NCBI RefSeq assembly: GCF_963678635.1
Contig: NC_087067.1
Span: 45,081,629-45,145,628 of the forward strand
Direction: 5' to 3'
DNA: 64,000 bases
Source: Symsagittifera roscoffensis
Lineage: Eukaryota > Xenacoelomorpha > Acoela > Convolutidae
Shown here piece by piece: positions 10,290 to 22,025 of the stretch. The stretch's first letter is position 1. Each line of letters opens with the position of its first letter. The position numbers were made by a program, and so were the translations under genes. Below the pieces are notes generated by a model. The model was not told the origin of the DNA. It was given only the letters and a program-made list of their open reading frames with translations, and did no database searches.

Positions 10290-12158
10290 ATTACGTGGTT
10301 CGTATTGCTCAATGTCAAACTTCCAAATATGACCGACTGGCACAGTTTTTGCACGGGATCTCGTTCAACCATTGGGAGCCAAATATATCTTGCAACGCAT
10401 TGAATCTTGTTACGTCTGTTGGTTCGAGTCGTAAGATCAAGTCTGCAACTTCGCAGTCAAAAATTGGCTCTGTCCAATCTTTTTGGATTTCGTTTTACGG
10501 AGCCATTTAAATTTTTCCAAGTTTAAACCACCGCTTAAGTGCATCATCATTGGATCCATGCATATGCTCCAGACCAAAAATTTCGCCTGAAGCATTTTTC
10601 GCACCTACTAGTGAGGCTAAGAAAGCTAGTAAAGCTAGTAGACGAGCGGAATGTACACCCAAGCCACCTTTGGCTGCCGGGAGAACTGCTTGTAAAATCT
10701 GGTTCTCATCCTTTTTCACATTAGTGACCTTGCGTAAGGAATTTTTTTAGTTTGTCGTAGCGTTCCAAAAAAAGTGCTCGTACGCAAAAAGTATAGGAGT
10801 TCTGGCATGCTAAATCAGTTTTTTAGGAGATAAGAACCATAATGGGCGTCTAGTTCGTCATTCACATCCGAGATATTTCCAAGCTTCTTACTCAATTCGA
10901 CGAGCAATTCTTTCCGACGAAACTCGCCAATTGGAGATCTTAATATGAGGAGTTCTTTTTTAGTTTTTATTTTCATTTTCGGCATATTTTTCGAAAGTGT
11001 CTTAAAAGTGAATCATACTGTGTACTTGGAGTCGGTGCCAAAAAACAAAGTTCGCTCTTTTCTGTGTTCAAGCTCAGGCCGTAAATTTGTTCCAATTTCA
11101 GAATTTTTTTAAGGCCCCGGAGTACTTCCTTACAGTCATCAACTAACTTTTCATCATCCAAATACCAAAATTAATTTTTGACTCCAACTGTTTGACTAGT
11201 GCCTGAATTGTTTCCGCAAAAATAGGCGGGGCTTCAGGATCGCCTTGCTGAGCTCCGTCTTCTGACATTATGATAGAGCGTCCGTAAGAAGGTAACTAGA
11301 ATTACTATACGCGCAGTGAGTGTGTTTGTACAATTCAGGACGATTTGAAAAAAAAACATGATCCAGCATTGTTTCTCTATTTAGAGAGTTAAAGGCATTC
11401 TTAAAATCTAGTTTAAAAAAAAAGTGCATTTTGGATTGTCGTCGAGCTCAACTAGATTTCGAAACGAGTGTGCAGGTATTTCTGCTCCTCGTTTAGTGCC
11501 GCATCCGACCTGTAGAAATCCAAAAAAAATTTAACGCTCGGAGAGGTCCTTGCTTCCAGCGCAATCAGACGCGATACATCTCAGAGTGTTGCCTATGGCA
11601 ATCGGTCTGAACCCTCCGTCCATCTTTAAGCTTGCGCCCGAGGGCGATAAGCTTTGCGCTAAAAAAGAAAGATTCTAGGGGTTCGGGTATTTTGCCATCT
11701 CCAATGAGGTTTAGCAGCTCAGTAAGTATTTTCAAAAAATTATTTCCTGCACTGCCATTCGACCCACCAACAAGATCTTTCAAAAAATGAGGAACTATTT
11801 TATAGGGACCTGCTTTTGATCCGTTCGGAAAGGACATTATCGCTTTGCATAGATCGAATTCGGTTACAAAAGATCTATCTAAATCTTCTGAATTTGGAGC
11901 TGCAAAATTGACTCACTGATGGTTCTTAGACAACATTTTTTGATAGCTATCAGTTGAAAAAGGAGCAATTTTGTCATTCGAAGCAGCAAGATTTATCCCT
12001 CCCTTTTTATTTCTTTTATCAAGCTGACAATGTTTTAGACTTATCCTCTGCTCGAGGTCCTTGAGAGGCGCGCTTGAAACTTGGGGATGGGATTTTGGAA
12101 GTGGCTCGTCATTTGCTCGAACTTTTTTATTTATCAAAGAGCTCATGCCTCCACTCAT
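10290..12158 (-). pseudogene. LINE (non-LTR) reverse transcriptase relic
   Basis: Read on the minus strand, four segments in order match one non-LTR retrotransposon RT. The segment at 11837-11565 begins SFPNGSKAGPYKI and continues with the fingers region. Next comes a GAQQGDPE block (about 11260-11230). The catalytic box Y-L-D-D is at 11164-11153, followed by GLSLNTEKSEL. The thumb/C-terminal text is at 10719-10507 and 10500-10300 (KGGLGVHSARLL, then QWLNEIP). The segments are separated by frameshifts and stops, so the gene is dead, although the YLDD box is intact. The upstream frame 12158-11913 probably belongs to the same element. No endonuclease domain was seen. Confidence 0.85.
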
Positions 12159-13479
12159 TTTTGGTTACTCCAAAAAAAAACCAAGAAATACGTCAAAACA
12201 ATTTTGTAATGTCTTCTTTATTGTAGAAGATGTCATTTAATTGGTGGGAAATCTTTTGGCCAAGGTAAAACGCGAGCCTTTTGATACTCTCTTGAGTACT
12301 CGGACAATTGAGATGGCTCTTTTATCATAATTTTCTAGTATTAAATCATTACCTATTGTAGCTTTATTCACAGATTTTACGTCGGCGCATAAAATTTATT
12401 GAAACCATTGGGCTTTTTAGAGTCGCTAAGTGAAATATTTTCACAACTGATATGATACCAACTAGATCAACAATCACATCTAAAATAATTTATCAATCCT
12501 GAAGGTTTTAAGCAATCTGTGCTTATACACTCTTTGTTGTGATCCTCATTTTGATCCTCAAAGTTTAAAAAAGGATTTGACTAAAAATAACCCATGATAA
12601 GCGGTTATTGGGAATTTTAAAAATCAGCAAATAATAGGCAACTCGAATAATTTAAATTTTAAAATCAAACTACAAATGTCAGAAACAAGGAAAAACTTCA
12701 CCCGAGCTCAGTAGTTGCACCACCAGTTTCTTCAAGCCAGTTTCAGTTTTCCCTTCCACTCAGAACACCACTTGTCAGACTTGTCTCTAAAATCCCTCAA
12801 AGGGCGCTCAACAAATAAGCACAAGCATCAAACATAACAAATCTTTTGAATAAATTTATTACAACAATTAGGCTAAATTTTCGCTTTTAAATTAACAAAG
12901 TTTGTTTTCAGAGGCTTACCAGGGTCTGAAAATGTCAGTTTTCCTGATTTGCACTGACATTTGCATCAGATTGAACTGTCTCTGAAATAAGCGGAAAAAA
13001 TTGATCGTGCAATGTGAAACATTCTCAGCGACAAATTTGATTTGTTCAGTGTGATATTTTTACTAAAATCAGCTGTTTCCTAAAATTCTTACTCTTTCAC
13101 TAGTTTTGATAACTGACCTTTTTAGACCAAGAAAACATGATAAATCTTTGAAATTAAACTTAGTTAACTTCATAGATGGCAGCCCTGATCATTTGCACTT
13201 TGCCTATGTAAAAAAAATTTCACTTTCTATGTGAACGGAAGCTCAATTTCTAAGGTCAAATTTGAAATTGAAACAATTTGCTCTGAAAAATATTGCTGCA
13301 TATTCTAGAGGACATATAAAAAAACAATGAAGCAAAATAACCACTGGCAACATTGGAAGTTGTTGCCCAATAGAATCATTTATTTTAATTCCTTGGGCAG
13401 TTTTTGCCGTATTTTATTTGTAATTTAGTGTGAATTGACAGATTAGAATCAAGAATCAGAATGTTTCGATCATTTGTGA
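12159..13479. other. AT-rich DNA without recognisable gene
   Basis: All frames are short and nothing matches a family I know. It may include the 5' part of the LINE relics on either side. Confidence 0.5.
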
Positions 13480-13850
13480 TAAGTCGGTCACTTTCCCAAA
13501 GTCTGTAGTTTCTAATTTTGATGCTTTCAAGCTGAAATAATTTTCGTTAAAATTAGTTTGAGCTTGAGCAAGATATATTTGACTGACTCAAAGCCTCATT
13601 TGAAGAGAGGGATGATACAAAAATCACACGGTCTTCTGCATATTGCACCAGAGTACATCATAAGAAATTCGTTTTTGTATATCATTGATTGACCAAATGA
13701 ACAACAATGGACCCAGTTACTTGGCTGGGGTACACCTACCTTAACTTCAAGCTAGTCATAAACAACTCTTTTCGGAATTAATGTTGGAAGCCTTTCAATG
13801 AAACCCCATGCAGCGTAATTTTTTGGAGACAAAAATTGACGTTTGGCCAA
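13480..13850 (-). pseudogene. Second LINE reverse transcriptase relic
   Basis: On the minus strand around 13735-13480, GVPQ is followed, after a one-base frame change, by LGPLLFIWSINDI. This is the RT palm motif seen in Jockey/R1-like LINEs just before the catalytic box. A Tyr-Leu-Ala-Gln-Ala region (about 13560-13540) resembles the segment after the box. The catalytic Asp pair itself is not readable. It differs in style from the LINE at 10.3-12.2 kb and is a different lineage. Confidence 0.7.
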
Positions 13851-14079
13851 ATGTTCTGTTTTTTGACAATGATTTACTATTTAAGTTGTTGGAAAACGCT
13901 CATGTTATTGATTTGAAGCAAAAAATTTAGGCTCCAAATGTTAAAATGATGGTTTTTTTGATTTAAAATTGTGAAGTTTTTTTTTGGGTTAGGATGAAAA
14001 CCATTTTCATCTATACAGGCATTACAACACAAGTGAGATGTTTCTCAATTTATGGTTGAACGACGATTATTGCCTGATA

Positions 14080-16060
14080 TCTGGTTCTCCAAGTATATCA
14101 TAGCGATTCTTCACAGTTTTATGGTTGAATTAGAGGAGTGTAAGTGTGGTTTGATTTAGATAAAAACATCGAGATTATAGAGAGCCACAAAATTCACCAA
14201 ACAAAAAATACATAGTCAAATGGATTTGGAATTATTACATCCTGGGGAATCTTGCCATTGAATGGGTTATTTATAGTGATATTTCAGTGAGATATAGTGA
14301 ATTTGTAGACATTTTTAGCCGGTACAAAAATATTCTAAAAACTCAACTAATGCCAAACAGCTAAAGTTTTATCAATTTCAAAACCATTTAGAGCTTGAAC
14401 CTATTAGACAACCGCTTTGATCCGCTCTTTATAAATTCTTGACAAATCAGGGTTTGGCTGCCCCTATCTCTAACCTAGCACTCCGTCAAAAGGGCAATTG
14501 TACTGGTATTGAATTGTTCAAGTAATTCTTGCGTTCAGTTCTGTCTTCAGGATTTTGCCAAAAAAATCTTTTCCGAAAAAACAAACAAAATTTTAAATAG
14601 TATGATTGTTGGAATTTCAAAAAACAAACGAAAAAAACGAAGAAAAGAGAAATTTTACACTGGCCTTAAGCAAACTAGATAATGCTTTCAAAAAGTAAAG
14701 ATGAGTTCACAGACAGACATAATGTTTTGAGTTCTCTGATTTTCAGCGCGGTACTTTTCCTTCTATGTGTTTTTTGGGCCACTCGATACTTCAAAAATCT
14801 TAGAAAAATTTTCGTAGGAAAGTGTTTTTTTTTGCAGTTATCCATTGTTTTCCACATACTAGGTTGGACTCAGCTGTGCTGGTGCCAAAACGCCAGCAAA
14901 ATGCCAAAATTGTTGTTCCAGTGATTGAACTTTCAGCCGCATCCTGCTGATTCAAAAAAGGAGGATAGAAACATTTTTTTTTGTGTGACACTATGTTTGT
15001 TATACAGGTACAATCAAAACAGAGACAGAACTCGTCAGTTTTTTTAAGTTTTTGTTTGGCTTCTAACTAATTTTCTTTGTTTATAATCCGGTTTTCCTGA
15101 AAGATCATACCATAAGACTCCCCATACTTTTTCCTTATAAATGCAAGAGAAGGGGCAGCTCGTGATTTGTTTCGTAGGTTGTTTTGAGACCCAAGTCATT
15201 GAACTCACTGAAGTTCTGTGAGAGAAGGAAAAAACAACCAATAAGTGCGCTCTGGGAAACTTATTTTAGAATGACTAAAGAGCAGCTTGTTCAAAATCTA
15301 AGACATTTTTTTAATGCTGGAGGTGTTGTGCTAAATTAAATGAGTCCTGCAAAACGTGATCGTAGGTTTCATCGGCTTGGTTGGTGGAAGATATGCGTAT
15401 GTGCAAGCGGATGCGATACCAGATACATTAATCAGAATTGAATGTAGATAATAGAACATTTGGGAGTAAATTTAAAGGTTACGTTGGCTTATCAGAAGGA
15501 TGATATTTCCTAAAATCTCAAAGAATTTTTGTCTTTGACGATGGAACGATAATTTTACTTCTGTAATGAAAACAGGGAAGAACGGGAAGAATTTAACATA
15601 ACTCTGATTTACGGTAGTTAACTTTGTTAAAAGTTTTAATACTCTTAGGCATAATGTTTCTACATATATTGTTTTGTTACAAATAGTGAAGCAAAAGAAT
15701 CCGTGTCAAAAGGGACCTATCAACCATGTTCGTTTCCATTTTTTTTATAGTCACTAATGAGTTAATAAGTATGACTTTTTGCCGAAGCACGGACACGCGT
15801 CTCATCATATGGACAGAAAAAATTTATTGATAAGGATTAATAATGGTTTCTATTTTTTTCTTAATTTTTCTTTTTTTGCTCTTCTAATTTTTTAATTTGG
15901 GTTAGAAACAGAAAAAGTAAGTTAAGAATTGAGTGTTACTTATTCCATTAAATTATTGAAATTGTGAATGTTGCTTGTTCCAAAATTTCAATAAAAATCA
16001 TTTTGTTTGGTAAATAACTAAAATTATTCAATTTTTTTTAGCTCACAACGTTAAGATGTT
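14080..16060. repeat. Repeat block K, copy 1
   Basis: This is the first of four copies of a roughly 1.9-kb block, also at about 25140-26700, 30480-32350 and 38640-40400. It contains the R1 core (TAACCTAGCACTCCG-like), a segment GGCCACTCGATACTT, and a segment with TATAAATGCAAGAG near 15135. No frame keeps a recognisable domain. Copies differ by scattered substitutions and small indels, as expected of old interspersed or tandem repeats. Confidence 0.85.
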
Positions 16061-16499
16061 TTTTCAGCCAATATTCACTGATTTTTCATTTTAACGAAAC
16101 AATTTACTTTTTTTTTGATTTTCGGAGCCAATTTAGTTGGTGATAATAACAAAACAATGCCAGTTTTTTGTTTTATTGAACACTGTCTATCAAAATTTAA
16201 TCCCACACATAATTTTGGTGCCAATTCTCATAACTTCGCACCATCTTTTTTTGTTAGCCATTTGTCCGAAATCTGAACAGTTTTTCTTACCGGTATGCGT
16301 TTTCGACTAAAGTTTTATTAGATAAATTGAAAATATTTCTAATTTTTTGGAGTCATGGATTAGTTTTTAGCCGCTTCTCTTGTTTCATATGGGCCTGGGT
16401 TCTAAAACGTTCAGTTTCCATTGCCAAAGTCTAACCTAAAGTAAACAAAAAAATAAAAACTTTCTGAACTTTTTTGCATTGTTTTGGGAAAATTGATTT

Positions 16500-18290
16500 A
16501 TATCTGCGTTTATTTGATCTAAATTGAATATTTGAGGGGGTTGCCTCATTCTGGGCCGGGTTTTCAATTCAGATGAGTTCAGTATTAATGAACAAGCGTT
16601 ATAAGAATCTCTATAGTTGCACTAAAAAGTCAATACTCGCATCAAAACATTGCAACCCACCGTTGTAAGAAAATCCTTATTCAGATTCAAAGCTTTTTAA
16701 AGGTCTAAACTATCTAACTTTACATCGCTCAGATCCTTTATATTTTTAAATTTCAGTACAGTTGCATTGAAACTTTTTCTTGAATACCCTGAATGAGTTG
16801 CTGTACAGATTAAGGTTCCTTAGGGGGGATGGTAAACATGCAATTTAAGATGTAAGTTAATTTATCTAGATTACTCACAGATTATTTTGCATTGAATTCA
16901 TTTTAAAGGGAGTAATTCAATGCAATCAAAAGTGTTACTTGTTTAGAAACGTCAAGTTTACCGTTTCTCACCCGTTCCAGTAGTCTTGTCATTTTTCGGC
17001 CCCAAATCCAATCGCTAATAATTATTCCGAATTATGTTCTCCATTTGTTCTATTCACTTTCGACAATTTCCTACTACCCAAAAAACGCAGTTTTCGCCTT
17101 CCATTTGTTCGGTTTTCTCATAAATTTGGTGGATAATTTCTTAATTCGATTTTTGAAATTGTTTAAAATGTTTTGTTAATGTTTTCTCGAACTTTTATTT
17201 TTGTGTTCCATTCTCCTGTGTGTTGATTTTCAAATTTTTCGGAATACACGTATTCAATAACCTCATGATTCAGTTCCTCAAGAAACCAACGGTAGGCTTC
17301 GACGTCAAATTTTTTTGTGATAAAGAGAAGAAAAAATTATAAATCTTTAAATGAACCGACTGATTGCTAGAAATTAAAACTTTGTGTATGTAGAAAAAAG
17401 AACAACAACAAAAACTGTAAGACACCCGAACGCAAAACACTTCCCAATTTTCGTTTACCAAAAAAAACTGCCATCATCTAGAGGTTTTTTTTGACAAATC
17501 TGACAAGCAAGCCATCCAAACATGCGTAATTTTTGAACAGGAATGACCATATTGATTGTTAAATTGCGAAAAGTTTGCAAACCAAAAACAAGCTATTTTT
17601 CATGGGATTTCAAAGCCCTTATAATAATTAAACGCCCGTTGATTAAAAATATAGTGAGTTTCTAGACATCATAGCCGGTGCAAAAATATTTTGAAGACGC
17701 AAATAATGCCAAACAGCTAAAAATTTATCAATTTCAAAACCATTTCCGAGCTTGAACCTATTAGACAATCGCTTTGATCCGCTCTGTTTGTGATATTGAC
17801 AAATAAACACAAAACTTAAGGTTCTGCCGGCCCTTTTCCTAACCCAGCACTCCGAGAAAAGGGCGATTGTACTGGTATTGAATTGCTCAAGTAATTCTTG
17901 TGTTTAGTACTTTTTGCGGACTTGTTCTGTTATTTGTCCATGACTTTTTATTCTAAGTTTTTGAAAAGCTCATGTTTTTGGTTTGAGACAATGTTTTTGT
18001 GATCTACGGGCTGTTTTTTTCAATTATATTTGTAAAGATTGTTTTTCGGTTAAGATCAAAAATTGCCCAGGCAGGTACGATAGAATGTCCTAGAGGTTTT
18101 CTGATATCTAGTTCTCCAAGTACATAATAGCGATGCTTCACAGTTTTATGGTTGAAATAGAAGAGAGAAATTTTGGTCTGATTTAAATAAAATGTCCAGA
18201 CTTAACAGAGCCAAAACAACTCATCCAACAGAAAATACATAGTTCAACTGATTTAAATTTTTATATCCTGAGCTATCTTTTCCTTGCAAC
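16500..18290. repeat. Repeat block S, copy 1 (diverged) with R1 core
   Basis: This is the first of seven copies of the S block (others start near 18290, 20660, 23190, 27490, 28590 and 35290). Here the minus-strand small frame conserved in other copies is interrupted by a TAA (about 16910). An R1 core follows at about 17824. Confidence 0.8.
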
Positions 18291-19496
18291 CCATTCAATG
18301 TAAGAGAATCCTGATTCGGATTCAAAGCTTTTTAAAGGTCTTAGCTATCTAGCTTTACATCGCTCAGATCCTTAATAATTTTAAATTTCAGTACAATTGA
18401 TGTGAATTTTTTTCTTGAATACCCTGAAAGAGTTGCTGTATAGATTGAAGTTCTTTAGGGGATGAGGGGTAAACATGCGATTTAAGAGGTAAGTTGATTT
18501 GTCTAAATTACTCACAGATTCTTTTGCATTGTAATCGTTTGAAAGGTAGTAATTTAAAGCAATCAAAAGTGTTATTTGTTTAAAAATGTCAGGTTTACCG
18601 TTTCTTACCCGTTCCAAAAGTCTTGTCATTTTTCGGCCCCAAATCCTTCGCTAATAAAGGTTCCGATATATGTTCTCCATTTATTCTATTCAATTTCGAC
18701 AAATTTCTAATACCCAAAAAAACGCAGTGTTCATCTTCTATCTGTTCGGTATTTTCATAAACTTGGCGGATAATTTCTTGTTTCGATTTCTGATATTGTT
18801 TAAAAGGTTTTGTTGATGTTTTCTGGAACTTTTAATTTTTTTGTTCCATTATCTTGTGTGTTGATCTTGAATTTTTTTCGAATACCCGTATTAAAAAACC
18901 TCATGATTCAGTTCCTCAAGAAAACAACGGTAGGGTTCGACGTCAAACTTTTTTGTGATAAAGAGAAGAAAAAATATAAAGCTTTAAAAGAACCGACTGA
19001 TTGCTAGAAAATTAAATTGGTTGTAAGTAGAGAAAAGAACCACAACAAAAATTGTAACACATCCGAACGCAAAACTCTTACCAATTTTCGATTACCAAAA
19101 AAAAACTGCCATCAGCTAGACGTTTTTTGACAATTCTGACAAGCCATCCAAATTAAACACATTTCAAGTTGGACTTCTCAAATACGGCTCGCATATGCTT
19201 CAAATTAAACAATTTAACAGCATACACTTTCACTACCTATTTTTTGTTGAAAAATTCTATTTTAAAGTCAACTCTATAACTTAGCAACGTTGGTATCCAA
19301 TATGAAAGAAAACTGATTTCAAAGAGGCTTCAGATGAAAGTCAAAAACATAGCGAGAAAAGTTTTGCAGTTAAAGTCAAACATTTTGCGTAGTTTTTGAA
19401 CAGGAATGGCCATGTTGATTGTTCATTTGCGAGAAGGTTGCAAACCAAAAACAAAAATGTTTTTCATTGAGCTTCAAGGCCCTTATAATTATTAAA
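18290..19496. repeat. Repeat block S, copy 2
   Basis: Collinear with the other S blocks. It contains the minus-strand 82-codon frame and, on the plus strand at 18810-19007, a 65-codon frame also found at 29280 and 35972. No known domain. Confidence 0.8.
18381..18629 (-). CDS. Repeat-borne small ORF, 82 aa, unknown
   Basis: An 82-codon frame starting MTRLLERVRNGKPDIFKQ recurs in the S blocks at 20921-21163, 23450-23692, about 27757-28000 (extended upstream to 28107), 28858-29100 and 35542-35790, with 80-82 codons each. In the oldest-looking copy (about 16780-17000) it carries a stop. I recognise no family and see no signal peptide; the protein is basic. Persistence of the frame in six copies may reflect recent common origin rather than function. 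It may be the remnant of a transposon gene. Confidence 0.3.
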   Translation of the reverse strand: MTRLLERVRNGKPDIFKQITLLIALNYYLSNDYNAKESVSNLDKSTYLLNRMFTPHPLKNFNLYSNSFRVFKKKIHINCTEI

Positions 19497-22025
19497 CGTC
19501 CATTGATTGAAAAATAGTGAGTTTCTAGACATCATAGCCGCTGCAAAAATATTTGGAAAACTCAACTAATGCCAAACAGCTAAAACTTATCAATTTTAAA
19601 ACCATTTCCGAGCTTGACCCTATTAGACAACCGCTTTTATCCGCTCTGTTTGGATTATTTTCAAATAAAAGCAAAGCTCAAGGATCTGCCGGCCCTTTTT
19701 TCTAACCCAGCACGTCGAGAAAAGGGCGATTGTACTGGTATTGAATTGCTCAAGTAATTCTTGTGTTTAGTTGTTTAGTGTTTTCTGCGGACTTGTTTGG
19801 TTATTTGTCTATGACTTTTTTATCTAAGGTTCTAAAAAAGCACATGCTTTTGGTTTGTGACAATTTTTTTGGGATCTACGGGTTGTTTTTCTTCAATTAA
19901 ATTTGTAAAGATCGTTTTTTGGTTAAGATCAAAAATTGCCCATGCAGGTACGATAGAATGTCCCAACGAATTAGAAGAATGAAAGTTTGGTCTGATTTAG
20001 ATAAAAAATGTCGAAACTTAACAGAGCCAAAAAAACACACCCAACCGAAAATACATAGTTAAAATGATTTGCAATTTTTACATCCTGGGTTATTTTTTCA
20101 TTGAATGAGTTATATATAGTGATTTTCTATTGAAATATAGTGATTTTCTAGACAATTTTAGCCGGCACAAAAATATTTCAAAACTCAGCTAATGCCAAAC
20201 AGCTCAAGTTTTATCAACTTCAAAACCAATTTCGAGCTTGAACCTATTCGACAGCCGCTTTTATCCGCTCTCTTTGAATTGCTGACAAATCAGGGTTTGC
20301 CGGCCCCTATCCCTAACCTAGCACTCCGAGAAAAGGGATATTGTACTGATATTGGATAACTAGTGCACAAACGATTTTTGCATTTTGTACTTTCTGTCGG
20401 GATTCTGCAGAAAACATCTTTTTCGAAAAAATTTTTTTTAAATAGAATTGTTTTTTGATTTTCAAAAGACGAATGAATTGAACAAAGAAACGACAAAACT
20501 TACGCTGGCTTAAAACAAACTAGATAATTCTCTGAAAAAGTACAGACGAGTTCACAGATGGACATAATTTTTTGAGTTCTCTTATTTTAAATGCGGTAAT
20601 TTTTCTTCTTCGTGTTTTTCTGGCCACTCGATACTTAAAAAAATCTTAGTAAAAAATTGAATTATATCTGCTTTTTTTAAAATCTAAATTGGATGTTTGA
20701 TAGGGTTCCCTCAATCTGGACCGGGTTTTCAATTCACATGAATTCAGTATTTAAGAACAAGTGTTATAAGAATCTCTATCTTTGCACTAAAAAGTCAACA
20801 CTCGCATCAAAACCTTGCAACCCATTCAATGTAAGAAAATCCTTATTCGGATTCAAAGCTTTTTAAAGGTCTGAACTATCTATCTTTACGTCGCTCAGAT
20901 ACTTAACTTTTTTTTAAAATTTAAGTACAATTGCATTGAAATTGTTTCTTAAATACCCTGAAAGAGTTGCTGTACAGATTGAGGTTCTTTAGGGGGCGGG
21001 GGGTAAATATGCGATTTAACAGGTAAGTTAATTTGTCTAAATTACTCACAATTTTTTTTGCATTGTTCTCGTTTGAAAGGTAGTAATTTAATGCAATCAA
21101 AAGTGTTACTTGTTTAAAAATGTCAGGTTTACCGTTTTTTACCCGTTCCAAAAGTCTTGTCATTTTTCGGCCCCAAATCCTTTCGCTAATAAAGGCTCTG
21201 AGATATGTTCTCCATTTATTCTATTCAGTTTCGACAATTTTCTACTACCCAAAAAAACGCAGTGTTCATCTTCTATCTGTTCGGTTTTTTCATAAACTTG
21301 GAGGATAATTTTGGTTTCGATTTCTGATTGCTTAAAAGGTTTTGTTGATGTTTTCTGGACATTTTAATTTTTTTGTTCCATTATCTTGTGTGTTGATCTA
21401 GAACTTTTTCGGAATACCCGTATTAAATAACCTCATGGTTCAGTTCCTCAAGAAAACAATGGTAGGGTTCGACGTCAAACTTTTTTGTGATAAAGAGAAG
21501 AAAAAATATAAAGCTTTAAAAGAACCGACTGATTGCTAGAAAATTAAATTGGTTGTAAGTAGAGAAAAGAACAACAACAAAAATTGTGACACACCCGAAC
21601 GCAAAACTCTTACCAATTCTCGATTACCAAAAAAAAACTGCCATCAGCTATTTTTTTTTTTACAATTCTGACAAGCCATCCAAATTAAACATTTCAAATT
21701 GGTCTTTCCAAATACGGCTCGCATATGCTTCAAATTAAACAATTTAACACCATACACTTTCACTACCTATTTTTTGTTGATAAATTTTCATTTTAAAGTC
21801 AATTCTTTAACTTAACAACGTTGGTATCCAATATGAAAGAAAATTGATTTCAAAGAGGATTCAGATGAAAGTCAAAAACATAGCGAGAAAAATTTTGCAG
21901 TTAAAGTCAAACATTTTGCGTAGTTTTTGAACAGGAATGACCATGTTGATTGTTCATTTGCGAACAAATTGCAAACCAAAAACAAGCTATTTTTCATTGA
22001 GTTTCAAAGCCCTTATAATTATTAA
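19497..22025 (+). repeat. 2,529-bp tandem unit A1
   Basis: This is the first of two near-identical head-to-tail units. Marker positions recur at a constant offset: the 80-codon frame at 20921 recurs at 23450, and CATTGATTGA at 19501 recurs at 22031. Each unit contains two R1 cores about 600 bp apart and one S block. The outer left flank (before 19497) is clearly more diverged, which places the unit start there. Confidence 0.92.
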
